From: Tenrec ecaudatus
Lineage: Eukaryota; Chordata; Mammalia; Afrosoricida; Tenrecidae
Length of the DNA: 64,000 nt
Assembly (NCBI RefSeq): GCF_050624435.1
Contig: NC_134546.1
Coordinates: forward strand, 10,315,001 to 10,379,000
Direction of reading: 5' to 3'
Positions 54,152 to 64,000 of the stretch are shown in pieces. Within the stretch, counting starts at the first letter, position 1, and every line of letters begins with the position of its first letter. The translations under genes were made by a program, and so were the position numbers. A model generated the notes under the pieces. The model worked only from the letters and a program-made list of their open reading frames with translations, was not told where the DNA came from and made no database searches.

Positions 54152-54365
54152 GAGTTTCCAGGTGATACACATGGCTAGGTGCTAGCTAGTAACCGTAAGG
54201 TTGGTGGTTTGAACCCACTCAGAGGTGCCTCTGAGACAGGCCTGGCAATCTTTTTGTGAAAAGTCACAGCCTCAATCAAACACCCTGTGGGGAGAACAGT
54301 TCTACTCTGCATATTTAGGGGTTCCTATGGGGCGGGACTGACTGTCTGGTAACTAACAACAAACA
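54152..54365 (+). mobile_element. AfroSINE, older variant
   Basis: GTAACCGTAAGGTTGGTGG, CAGAGGTGCCTCTGAGACAGG, AACAGTTCTACTCTGCATA and a terminal AACTAACAACAAAC. Confidence 0.75.
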
Positions 54366-56119
54366 GCTGTCTTCACATAAAGCCTTCTTACGTGTCCACA
54401 GGACAACAGTCCTGGCTCACAGTAGGGCTAAACAGTGCTGGGTCACAGTAGGGCTGTGGTTTTAAACAGAACATCGCAGTTATGGCACCTTGTTATCTAA
54501 TGCCTTGGCATAAAATGAATCCCCCTCTCTCACAGCTCTAAGTCTACTTGTGTTGCTCCCCAGCATTCCATAACTGTGCCATGTCCTGAAGCTGTTCTTC
54601 AGTAAAATCTGTGTAATCTTTGTTTTGTTCATTCTGCTGGCAGCAGGCCTACTTAGGATGCTGTGAAAGGAATATGCTCAGTTATCTGTTTCTGTTCAAG
54701 GCAGGTACAATTCCAGACCAGGCAACATACCTGTAGAGATGATCTTGCATAGTCTTATGTTCTTACTTGGTGATCCTACCTTGTCATGTGATTGAGGCTG
54801 ACGACACTGCTCAAGAAGCTGGGCATGACAGTTCTAATACTCAGACCAGAGAGAATGCACTGTGATAGACTCAGCCTCAAACTTGGTTCAACAACCACAC
54901 TTGAAAACCTGACTAACTCTTTCAATCTTAGAGTTATTTCTTGCCTAACCTTTAGGTTAACTTAGATATCAATAACTCACATGATAGCCGCCTTATTAAC
55001 TATTTTAATGATCAACAAGAGAACATTAAGTGTATAAAAATTCCTTAGATATTTCAAGCTCTGTGTTTATAGCAAACAAGATCCTGAGAGGATATATTTA
55101 TTTTTCTTAAAGAGCTCTAAGAAGAATACATTGGAGAAGAAACCTCCATATTTTCTAAATGATTATTATGAGCTATATTTACAATGGGACAAAGAGCTTT
55201 TTCTTTTCAATCTAAATTCTAACTAGTTACTTTTTTAAAACAAAAAAAATTAAGTTTTACTTTCTTTTCCTTATCATAATGTGCTTTATTTACAATATGT
55301 CAGATAAATAAGATCTTGGGGAGGGGGGCCATCAATCAAAACAAAATAAAATCACACATACACACAAAACCTTAGAGACCTATCTTCCTTGGCTGATGGG
55401 AAGCAAAGTCCTAATCTTTGGCAAATGGTCCTGAACTTCAGTATCCTGTTCTTCCACTTCTTACACTTAGCTGACTGCCTTCCCATACATTGTCTGAGCA
55501 TCTCGGGATTATATCTGTTGAGCTCATGTACCAATGATAAACTTCTAAAAATGTGTGTGTGTGGGGTTGTTTTAAAAGATTAAAAATCACTCCAGAACAG
55601 AACAAAACAAAGAACACTTACCTTATAATTTCTAAGTCTTTTAAGGTGCTTCGTTTCTTAGATGGTTATTTTTCTTTTATTAGCTGTGGTCTTGGTTTTG
55701 GTCTCTCCTCAGCACAAGTGCCCTCAGAGAGCCTGTTTCTTCCCCCAATGACCTCTGAATACTTCTTCCAAGGATGCAATCAAGGACACATGCCTTTTAC
55801 CTCTGGCCCCGCCCACAGCAGGTATGCAAATTATTTCTTCCTTTAGTTTTAGTTCCACTTCATTGGTTCCTCTCATCCATACAGGGACACAAAGAGCACT
55901 ATCCCAAGTCTTTCCTAGTATCTATAAGTGACTTGTTTCTCACTTGTCAAAGCTATCTAACTCAAATCCATTTGAGGAAAAGGTGCAATGGGAAGGTTTT
56001 CCCACAAGACATCAATTATTCCTTATTAGAAGCAGAAAGAAGAAAAACCACTCGCTTACTGTGCCATGCAATCACATTTCCAAGCTGAAAAGACTCTGCA
56101 AAAGCAACCTGCTCAATTT
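54366..56119. other. PELI1 intron 1, unassigned
   Basis: AT-rich unique sequence; no exon recognised. Confidence 0.45.
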
Positions 56120-56245
56120 CCTTTTTAATTCCCTCCTTTGGGAGATGAGAAAAATCTATCTCCAGAGAGGGTATGTTCTTTGACGAAGGTCACTGGGCTA
56201 AGTAGCAGCTAGCCAATGTCTTCTGACTCCTCTGTGGGAATTTCT
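56120..56245 (+). mobile_element. MIR SINE
   Basis: TTTGGGAGATGAGAAAAATC, CAGAGAGGGTATGTTCTTTG and AAGGTCACTGGGCTAAGTAGC match a MIR core. Confidence 0.5.
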
Positions 56246-56287
56246 TTCATTATAGTGGTATTGGAGGTGGTATCACAGGCATGAAAG

Positions 56288-56490
56288 TAGTCCAGGTGGT
56301 GTAGTGGTTACATGTTAGGCTTGTTAACTGCATGGTCGGCAGTTCAAAACCACCAGTCACTTCACAGGAGAAAGATGGGACTTTCTGTTCCTATTGAATT
56401 ATAGACTTGGAAATCCACAGGAGTAGTTCTACCCTAACCTGTAGGGTCCCCATGAGTCAGCATCAACTCAAGGACAATGAGTTTGGTTCT
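56288..56490 (+). mobile_element. AfroSINE, near complete
   Basis: GTCCAGGTGGTGTAGTGGTT, GGTCGGCAGTTCAAAACCACC, TAGTTCTACCCTAACCTGTAG and CATGAGTCAGCATCAACTC. Confidence 0.9.
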
Positions 56491-56796
56491 GAGTATAACA
56501 AGCACTAATGAAGAGGCAGCCAATAAGCACTGTGTGGATATTTTTACAGGAGAGGGCCAAGCATACACCTGTATTAGCTGTATTCTTTCCTGTACATTAC
56601 CATGAAGAGAACTCTGAAAACTGGACAAATAAAACAAGTCTGATGGTGGGCACACCACAGACATCTGCTTCTTTTTCTCAGAAGCATGCCTCTCCTGGAA
56701 TTGATTATTCAGTTCAATTAGAGAGCTGCTCAACTAGTCTCTTTGAACAAACGAATGTATTAGTACACGTTTCCAAAGTGCTGCCACAGCTAACCC

Positions 56797-56983
56797 ACCA
56801 AAACTCACTGGCGGGGAGTCAATTCCAAATCACAGTCACCCTACAGGATAGTGCTCCTTAAGGCTTCTGACCCTAAATCTTTACAGGAGCAGACAGCCGC
56901 ACCTTCCTCTGGATGATGGGCTGGTGGATTTGAGTTGCTGTCCTTGCAAATAGCAGCCTGACTAGGACACCAGGGTTCCTGTT
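56797..56983 (-). mobile_element. AfroSINE
   Basis: Antisense CACTGGCGGGGAGTCAATTCC, TTTACAGGAGCAGACAGCC and GACACCAGGGTTCC. It abuts the L1 at 56985. Confidence 0.82.
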
Positions 56984-57202
56984 AGGTAACGGACAGAATG
57001 GGAGGTAAAAAGCAAAGCACACAAAACAAAACCATAGAACTGATTATTATCTGATAATAGGCTTGTATCCGGACTACATAAAGAATTATAACTCAAAACT
57101 AAAAGACAGTCTAATAAAAAATGAGTTAAGGCTCTGAATAGACATCTTTCCAAAGTGACAGACAAATGAATAAACACATGAAAAAGGTGTTAACATCAGT
57201 AA

Positions 57203-57470
57203 CCACTGTCAGACCAGTGCCACAGAGTCCACTGTGACTCATGGTGACCCCGTGTGTGTCAGAGGAAAAACTAGGCTCTGGTGGGTTTTCACTGGCCGAG
57301 GTTCAGAAGATCACCATGCTCTTTTCAAGGCTCTGCTTAGTGCTCTCAAACACTGATCCTGGGATCCAGCACCATTGTCCCCAGTCTCCTTGATCTTATC
57401 ATGTCTTTTCTCTCACAGAGCCCAACATTCTGGTTAGCAGCTGAGAGCTTAACCACTGCACAAGGGTTCC
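57203..57470 (-). mobile_element. AfroSINE inserted in L1, with extra middle sequence
   Basis: Antisense CCACAGAGTCCACTGTGACTC, GGTTAGCAGCTGAGAGCTTAACC and GCACAAGGGTTCC. About 80 bp in the middle (57330-57410) do not match other copies. Confidence 0.65.
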
Positions 57471-57534
57471 TCATTAGCCATTAGGTCAACATGAATCAAT
57501 GTGACACTAAGATACCACTTCTTATTCACGGTGG

Positions 57535-58289
57535 TGGTGGTGCTGCTGCTACTCTGTGCCATGGAGTCAGTTCCAGCTCACAGCGGCCCTGGTGGAGTCT
57601 ATACCATCTTCACCACTGTTGTTTTGTCTGAGCACATGGCTGCACCCACCTGCATCAGTCCACCTTATTGAGGAGCTTCCTTTTTCATTGACCAAGCATG
57701 ATGTTTTTCTCCAGCGACTGGTCTTTCCTGATAACATGTTCCATGTACAAAAATGAAACTCCACCATCCTCATTTCTAAGGAGCATTCTGGCTATTACTT
57801 CTTCCAAGACAGTTTTGTTGGTTTTTCTAGCAGTCCACAGTACTTTTAGTACTTTTCACCAACATCACATCCATTTTCCCTGTGGTCTTTCTTATTCATT
57901 ACCCAGCTTTCAGATGCATATGAGGATGTTGAACCACACCATAGCTTGCATCAGGTGCACCTCAGTCTTCAAAGTGACATACATCCTTGCTCTTCAACAC
58001 TATAAAGGGGTCTTGTGCAGCAGATCTGCCTGATGCAATACGGCACTGATTTCTTATCTGCTGTTTCCATGCGAGCCGATTAAAGCAAAAGGAAATTCTT
58101 GCCAACTTCAAATCTCTTCTCCATTTTTCATGTCGATTGGTCCAGTTGTGAGGACTTTGATTTTCTTTAGAGTTGAAATTCATACTGAGGGTTGCAGTCT
58201 TTGATTTTCATCAGCCAGTGCTTCAAGTCATATCATTTTCAGCAAGCTGGATTGTATCGTCTGTACAATTCAGGTTGTTAATAAGCATT
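57535..58289 (-). mobile_element. RTE LINE reverse-transcriptase region inside an L1
   Basis: TTCTAAGGAGCATTCTGGCT, ACAGTACTTTTAGTACTTTTC, GCATCAGGTGCACCTCAGTC and GGTCCAGTTGTGAGGACTTTG are antisense RTE ORF2 landmarks, in the same order as the copy at 42577-43327. On the minus strand the RT catalytic box survives as T-D-D-T near 58255-58266. It interrupts an L1. Confidence 0.8.
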
Positions 58290-58949
58290 CCTCTAATCCT
58301 GCCACACTCACGAGAATGTCTAATATCAAAAAGTCAGATAACAAGTGTTGGCAAGGATGTGGAGGACTGGAACCTTCATCTACTGATGGTGCAAAAGGAA
58401 CTGCACAATTGCTTTAGAAGCCAGCCTGGCAGCTCCTCAAAACATCACACAGAGTTATCATGGGGGTGGCGGATGCCTTCAAATCAATTGAGATTTTATA
58501 CTGGTACCACACGAGAAAGCACAACTATCCCACAGGGTTCTCTTTGTGGAAGCAGATCAACAGTTATCCTACTCTAAGGTACACACCTCAGAAAAATAAG
58601 AGCACATGCACACAGAAATGCTTGTACATAAAGGTTCAGAGCACAGCGTTCACACTGGCCCCAAAGTACACAATCCAAAGATCCATCAGGCGATGAATGA
58701 ATAAACAGGGTGTGGTGGGCCTATTCAATGGAGTATTATTTAGCAGGGAAAGAAAGAGAGATGAAGTACAGACAGAAACTACACTGTGGATAAACCCTGA
58801 AAACATTATGTAAAGTGAAAGGAGCCAGTCACAAAAGCTCACTTTCTCCCAATCTTGTATATTAGTAAAACCTGCTGCTTTCAAGAACTTTCCCATAAGG
58901 TTTTCTTGGATACAATCTTTAAGGGAGCCAATTTCTAGGCCTATCTCAT

Positions 58950-59100
58950 GCAGTGGCACTGGGTGGACTCAAACTGTCAACCTTTAGATTAGTAGTCGAG
59001 TGCAAACTAGCAGTGTGTCCAAAGGGCCTTTTCTAGATTATAAACACCTCGAACTCACTGCCATGGAGTGAGTTTCTGACTAGTAGCAGCACTTTCCAGA
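58950..59100 (-). mobile_element. two AfroSINE fragments
   Basis: GGTGGACTCAAACTGTCAACC and GATTAGTAGTCGAGTGC form one piece. CGAACTCACTGCCATGGAG is the 3' end of another. Confidence 0.55.
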
Positions 59101-59177
59101 TTATTTCCCATTAAATGCTTAGTAATGATTTCTGCAAAACAAAACAAAAAAATCCCCCAGCTCGCTCGCTTGCTTGC

Positions 59178-59327
59178 TCACTCACACACTGGCAACTCAC
59201 AGGGACTATAGGACCAGGTGGAACTGCCTCTGGGAGTTTCTGAGACTATAATGGTTTACAGGAGCCAAAAGTCCTGTCTTTCTCCTGCAAAGCCCAACAT
59301 GCAACTACTAGATTACTAGGGTTCTTT
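59178..59327 (-). mobile_element. AfroSINE
   Basis: Antisense CACAGGGACTATAGGACCAGG, GAGTTTCTGAGACTATAATGG and ATTACTAGGGTTC. An (AC)n microsatellite follows at 59331. Confidence 0.7.
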
Positions 59328-59330
59328 AAA

Positions 59331-59334
59331 ACAC

Positions 59335-59367
<33 letters not shown>
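59331..59367 (+). repeat. (AC)n microsatellite
   Basis: An AC tract of 37 bp with one G interruption (59339), after an antisense AfroSINE. Confidence 0.95.
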
Positions 59368-59369
<2 letters not shown>

Positions 59370-59879
59370 TGGTGCGCAATTTAACTGAGTAGTTTTCAAA
59401 CATAAGGCTGTGGTCACCGAACTTCTAATTTTTCTTCTTGGTTCAGTTAGTCAATAGAGCAAAATTGGAACTGACCCTGAATTTATAATGTGTGGATATA
59501 CCAAAATAGGAAAAATTAAATGTCAATGCCCTTCTAGAAACAGAATCTCTCAATTAGAAAATAAGAGCTGCATGGGTGCTGCATAGCAACCAAATCTCTT
59601 GATCAGCATACTTGAAACAATGGTGCTGGTTTCAGTTCAACACAGTAGTGAACCTCCTAGCTTTGTGCTACTTTTCACCACCCTGGCCTGGTAGAAATCC
59701 AATCTGCTGCATCAGGCTCCTGAAAGGGTTCACTATATGTCTCTTCTACATCTCTCATTCCAGAACTCTGATTCTTAATTTTTCCCTGTTTCAGAACACC
59801 CTGTTTTTCACTCAGGTTTGTTCCGATTTCACTGTACTGGCTATGGCTGAATTGGTTCAAAGCCTTGGTTGTTAGCTCT

Positions 59880-60050
59880 CACATCAATTCCATGTCATGC
59901 TGAAACATGGGTGTGTAGTGGTACAGCCCCATTGGGTTTTCAAGGCTCTGACCTTTTGGAAGTAGATCACCAAGCCTGTCTTCCAGAGTGGGTTTGACCC
60001 ACCAATCTTTTGGTTAGTCAAGTGCTTACCGATTTGTACCACTGTTAAAG
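59880..60050 (-). mobile_element. AfroSINE, older variant
   Basis: Antisense GGGTTTTCAAGGCTCTGACC, GGAAGTAGATCACCAAGCC, CCAATCTTTTGGTTAGTC and TTTGTACCACTGT. Confidence 0.75.
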
Positions 60051-63000
60051 GAATAAGAAATCATATATACAGCTGGAAGATATCAAACTATTTACAATTA
60101 GCATGGCCAAAGTTAATCACAAGGAATCTCTACTTGATGTTGAATCTGGAGGTCATATTTTTAAGTATTAAGAACTAGGGCAAACTTAAGTATAAGTTCA
60201 TGGAGGTGAGAACTGGGGTAGGCTGTAGTGGTATAACATTAAGGAAACCAATCAGGAGTTCAAATATTTGTACAACATACATAAATTCTCAACTAAAAAG
60301 ATAACCATGGCTTAATTCAATGTAAGTAAGTATTACAATTATTAATTCTCCACTATCAGCTTGACAATAACAATAATTAATACATTTTATTCTCAACAAT
60401 CGATAGACCACCAGAACTAGAAAACAAAACCAAAATCCTTTTAAAGAATGCTAATTTGCAATAGCCCTGGTGTTATATAACCCTGTGGTGATGTTAAATT
60501 ACAATAAAAAAGAATTGAATTCCAAAAGCCAGGTTGGTTTGGAAACCTTTCCAAGCAGCATGATTCTGTATAAAGTTTATTGGAAGGCTTTTTTTTTAGT
60601 AGACAATGACATCCCAGCAGTATTAAAGGATGTTAGATGAGGAGCCAGGTTTAAATCACTGTGAATATGGTTTGAATTGGTAATGGATAGCTAAGGGAAC
60701 TTATATCAGGCATGTTAAACATATAGTTAATGTTGCTTTAACTGTGTTTCCTCAACTCTTATTTCAAATGAGATACTTGGACTACAATAACTGCATGTTT
60801 GCTGCTGCCTCAGTTACCCTTTGACAAAGTCAAATTTGACAAATGTGAGCTGTATTTTTTAGGTCTGACCGCTAAACAGTCTTTGTTCAAGCTGGGCTGT
60901 TCAACTTAACTTAGCTACTTTTGTCCAATCATGTCAGATAAAAGCAGACTTCTCAATTGATGTATTCAGGATCTAAAGTCTAAAGGTCTGGAAGATGGTC
61001 CTCTAGCTGTAAAATCCAGTTTCCTTTTAAGTTATTTCAGTTCAGGCCATGATGTGGGAGATGATTCAATTAGTTTACTTCACTCTCAAAACTGAGAACC
61101 TGTTTCATTAGGATACAAATGTATGTGTGTTGGAGCGAGGGAGGGAGGAAGAGTTGTTGATGTAGTAAAGTCCAGGATATTTATGCACCCTTACTCTAAA
61201 ATTTCAGGACAGTATGTAAACATTTAAAGAGTTAGGATTAGATTCATGAAAAATAGTCTTATCATAAAGGTAATTAAATTAAGAAAACCACCCCCCCAAA
61301 TCCCCCCCCCCAAATGTTTCTCTTGAGTCCTATTTTAAAGCCCATCATAATAACAGGCTTATAAAGTTATACATGAAAAATTTATAAACTTTCAAACTAA
61401 GCAATCCGATTATGCATTTTCTTGGAGGCACAAACTTATCTTTAATTATATGTCCTACTCATGCCCTCGTCTGTACTGGAGTTTTATTGTAGAGTATATC
61501 AATACTGCATGTTTAAAGTTCTACACATCTTTGAATTTCATATACCTTACTCTATTAATAGTTTCACTTGTCAAAGTATTGGATTTTACATCAGTTCGCA
61601 TGATGGCTTTTCATAGTAGAAAAAACAAAACAGATTTAAGTGAACTTAATGTATGCTCTTCCTCTTTGAAGACCTTGATACAGATAACATTACTGATATT
61701 TGGGTCTATTAAACTGGGCAGATGTTCTTTCCTTTCTCACCTTTGAGGATCAAGTATGTGTTCTATCACCATCACTGTGTTTACTGACCTAAGTTAGAGC
61801 CACAAAGACAAACAGCAAAGCTTCCAATTCATTCCAGTGAAATCAACTAGGGTATTCACACATTAAATGAATACATGCCAAAAGTCCCCCCTCCACCTTT
61901 CTAGAATAAAAAAAAAAAGCAATCTTATAATAAAGGTTTACTTTGTTTTGAAAAAAAGCCAGGGTTCTTAAATTCACTGTATTATTTTGTGATGCTTGCT
62001 TCACTTGCATCCAACACAGTGTGGGTGGAAGAAAGAAACCAAGACATTCAGAACAAAATGTGAAGTCAAGGGATATTTTAGACAGCAATAAATCACAAAC
62101 TTACTGTTAGATCAATCCTTTGTAGAAAAACCGTAAATTGGGGGCAGTTTAATATATCCCTGGCAATCAATGAAAAATGTTAAGCTCAGATTACTATAAA
62201 TTCAGAGATGTTATTTGTTTAAACTAATTGGGACTGTTTTTCAAGTAATACCTAGAGCAAACAGCAATTCCAAGCACACTTCAATAACCTTTGCCACTTC
62301 CTAAGTATCATCCTGAAGCCGCAAATTCTTAATGACATCAAATACATCGATCTACCTTTTACACTATATTAGAGGCCAGATTGTAAATGCCATTTCCACT
62401 TCACTTAATAATTTGGTATTAAATTGGAAGAGCAACCATACAATGAGTATTTTATTAATCCTTTTCGATGAGAACTCAGTTTTCATTTTGACTAAAATTA
62501 TTTACAGAAATAAACATGCAACGAAAGCCTTTGCTAAAACCCTCTTCACCCTCACTCCTGACTCCATTTCTCCCCAAGGCTCCATATGTTTCAAAGAGGC
62601 CCTTTATACACTTCTTGGTTTAAAAGTCAAGTCTACTTCAGGCAATTAAAGTGTTATCCAGACAAGCACATGGATCTAGTGATACAGACACTGGTCTATA
62701 CTACAAGAATTAGCTGTGGATAAGCACAGTGGTAAGTGTGGGTAGGAAAACCACAAGTGCCCTGTCTACTAGGGCAGCACAAATATCTGAATTTTTAATA
62801 CATTTTCAAAGTTCTTTGGAGGAAAAAAAATCTTAGGAATTTCCATTTACACACTGCTTTAAAAGTCATTTGGAAGTAAACTCATACAAATCCAAGATGG
62901 TATTAAATACTAAATCAGAAAATAACTGGTCTTCCTAGTTGCCTGCTGAAAAGGGTAGTATCAAACATTAAGAATATCTACTTTCTGCTACCCAGGAAAC

Positions 63001-63094
63001 ACTGACCCTAGACTGCCTCTGATGTGATGGTATCCTCTTTGGAGCAAAACCTTTTCTTCGCAGTCTACCTGTATCTGGGGGATTTGATTAAACT
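60051..63094. other. PELI1 intron 1, repeat-poor 3 kb
   Basis: The longest stretch in the window with no recognised transposon, AT-rich, with two C-runs at about 61290-61313. Candidate conserved non-coding DNA. Confidence 0.4.
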
Positions 63095-63498
63095 CACAAA
63101 ATCCATACAATCAAGGCATCAGTCACATTCTCCTGGCCACGGGAGTGGCACATGGCCCAGCCAGACACATGAGCTGCAGTATAACTTCTGCTGGGGCTTC
63201 TGGAACAGAAAGACAATCGCTCTTTCCAGCTGAAGATGACCTTGTGAGGATTTAGGCAATCAAGAGTATCAAACTATGTTTTACTCATGTGAGGTTGGAG
63301 AATAAACCAATACACAGGAAATACACTCAGAAACATCCAGAAAATGAGTCCTGACAACATTGTGTGAGCTGTACCTGGAGCCACCCTCGAAGTCACACTG
63401 ACTGGACAAGTTACACTACACACTGAACTTCCCTTGCTCGTTTAAGCCAATTTGAGTTGCCATTTCTGTCACAATAGAAAGAGCCTGAACTGATATGC
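63095..63498 (+). mobile_element. MaLR-type LTR remnant
   Basis: GGAGTGGCACATGGCCCAGCC, CTTCTGCTGGGGCTTCTGG, then TTTAAGCCAATTTGAGTTGCC, TTCTGTCACAATAGAAAGAG and CCTGAACTGATATGCC. The closing part follows the usual end of an old MaLR-type LTR. Intron 1, antisense to PELI1. Confidence 0.45.
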
Positions 63499-64000
63499 CA
63501 GCTACTTCAAGTGTATTTGTTTCCCTAAGAATGAATCTATTAAGTTACACTGATTCTACTCCACAAATAGGATTTAAAAACCACTTTCCTCCTCAAATGA
63601 TTCTGGTTTTTCAAAGTTCACCCTCCTCGATAGTTTTCCCTTTCCTCCAAGCTCAAAGGCTAGATCATTTATATGGTCTGACTTTATATTATCTTAATAC
63701 AAAGGAAAAGTTTTGCCACAAAGAAATATAACATCCACAATGGAAAAAAAGAAAGTAACAAGTAACTGGGAAGGGGGTGGGGGTACAAATCACTTACAGA
63801 AGCTTTAAATAGTAACCAGATATTCTTTTTACTATAAGTCTAAATGAGTGTCAGAGACAAATACTTATAAAATTAGCAGATTCAGCAACAGACAAAATCT
63901 AATACAAAGGCATCAAAATACTAAAATCAAAGTTCTATTCAAAAAGCAGCTGATCAAATTCACAGGAAAACTCCCTGGAAATCGAAATATCTTGGACTTT
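63499..64000. other. PELI1 intron 1, window edge
   Basis: No CpG island or first exon is visible, so the main PELI1 promoter is probably beyond the window. Confidence 0.5.

Larger units (their letters stand above)
56985..58850 (+). mobile_element. L1 ORF2 3' part, interrupted by SINE and RTE sequence
   Basis: L1 pieces: 56985-57202 (TATCCGGACTACATAAAGAA, AATAGACATCTTTCCAAAG); 57472-57530 (CATTAGCCATTAGGTCAAC, AAGATACCACTTCTTATTC); and 58290-58850 (GTTGGCAAGGATGTGGAGG, AACCTTCATCTACTGATGG, TGGGCCTATTCAATGGAGTA). The gaps are filled by an antisense AfroSINE (57203-57470) and an antisense RTE block (57535-58289). Co-linearity of the pieces shows one L1 hit by later insertions. Confidence 0.75.

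Noticed and set aside
37721-64000. PELI1 exon 1 and CpG-island promoter
   Set aside because: No CpG island in this interval; the non-coding first exon is likely outside the window.
1-64000. CRISPR arrays, operons, bacterial ribosome binding sites, tRNA or rRNA genes
   Set aside because: The sequence is mammalian. Repeats are dispersed transposons, and the tRNA-like parts of the SINEs are not tRNA genes.

Overview
The window is mammalian nuclear DNA and contains one recognisable protein-coding gene, PELI1 (Pellino E3 ubiquitin ligase 1), on the minus strand. Six coding exons between 37720 and 22939 join into a complete 418-residue protein. All splice junctions are canonical, the start and stop are intact, and every zinc-ligand motif of the C-terminal RING-like domain is present. 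The non-coding first exon and main promoter were not found and probably lie beyond base 64000, so 37721-64000 is read as intron 1. The 3' UTR probably runs from 22938 to about 21005. Bases 1-21000 are intergenic sequence downstream of PELI1; no exon of a neighbouring gene was recognised there.

The repeats identify the lineage. Dozens of copies of a tRNA-derived SINE have the structure of AfroSINE: 'GGAGCCCTGGTGG', 'AAGGTCAGCAGTTCGAAACC', and a tail 'GGGTCGCTATGAGTCGG' also seen at RTE LINE 3' ends. These point to Afrotheria. Three short hAT elements with 'CAGYGGTTCTCAACC' ends match SPIN non-autonomous elements, which are known for patchy, horizontally transferred distribution that includes tenrec. 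Together they make a tenrec (Echinops-like) the best guess, by inference only.

Layout: 1-21000 intergenic, with L1 and RTE 3' ends, SINEs, two SPIN copies, LTR remnants, an L2 and an MER5A; 3040-3190 is CpG-dense and 12240-13550 is repeat-poor with retained CpGs. 21005-23505 terminal PELI1 exon. 23506-24532 intron 6, with two oppositely oriented TA-flanked foldback elements. 24533-25012 exons 6 and 5. 25013-31296 intron 4, with a near full-length decayed mariner next to a Tigger-like element. 31297-37720 exons 4, 3 and 2. 37721-64000 intron 1, with a roughly 3.1 kb ancient L1, two RTE fossils, a nested L1/SINE/RTE block, many SINEs and long AT-rich stretches.

The functional content is PELI1 alone: an FHA-like substrate-binding module (exons 2-6 and the start of 7) followed by a RING-like ligase module (exon 7), acting in Toll-like and IL-1 receptor signalling. 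The rest is mostly transposon archaeology. The most interesting items are the mariner copy, the inverted foldback pair, the SPIN elements, G-rich tracts opposite the PELI1 terminal exon, and a short upstream ORF whose start context looks better than that of the PELI1 start.
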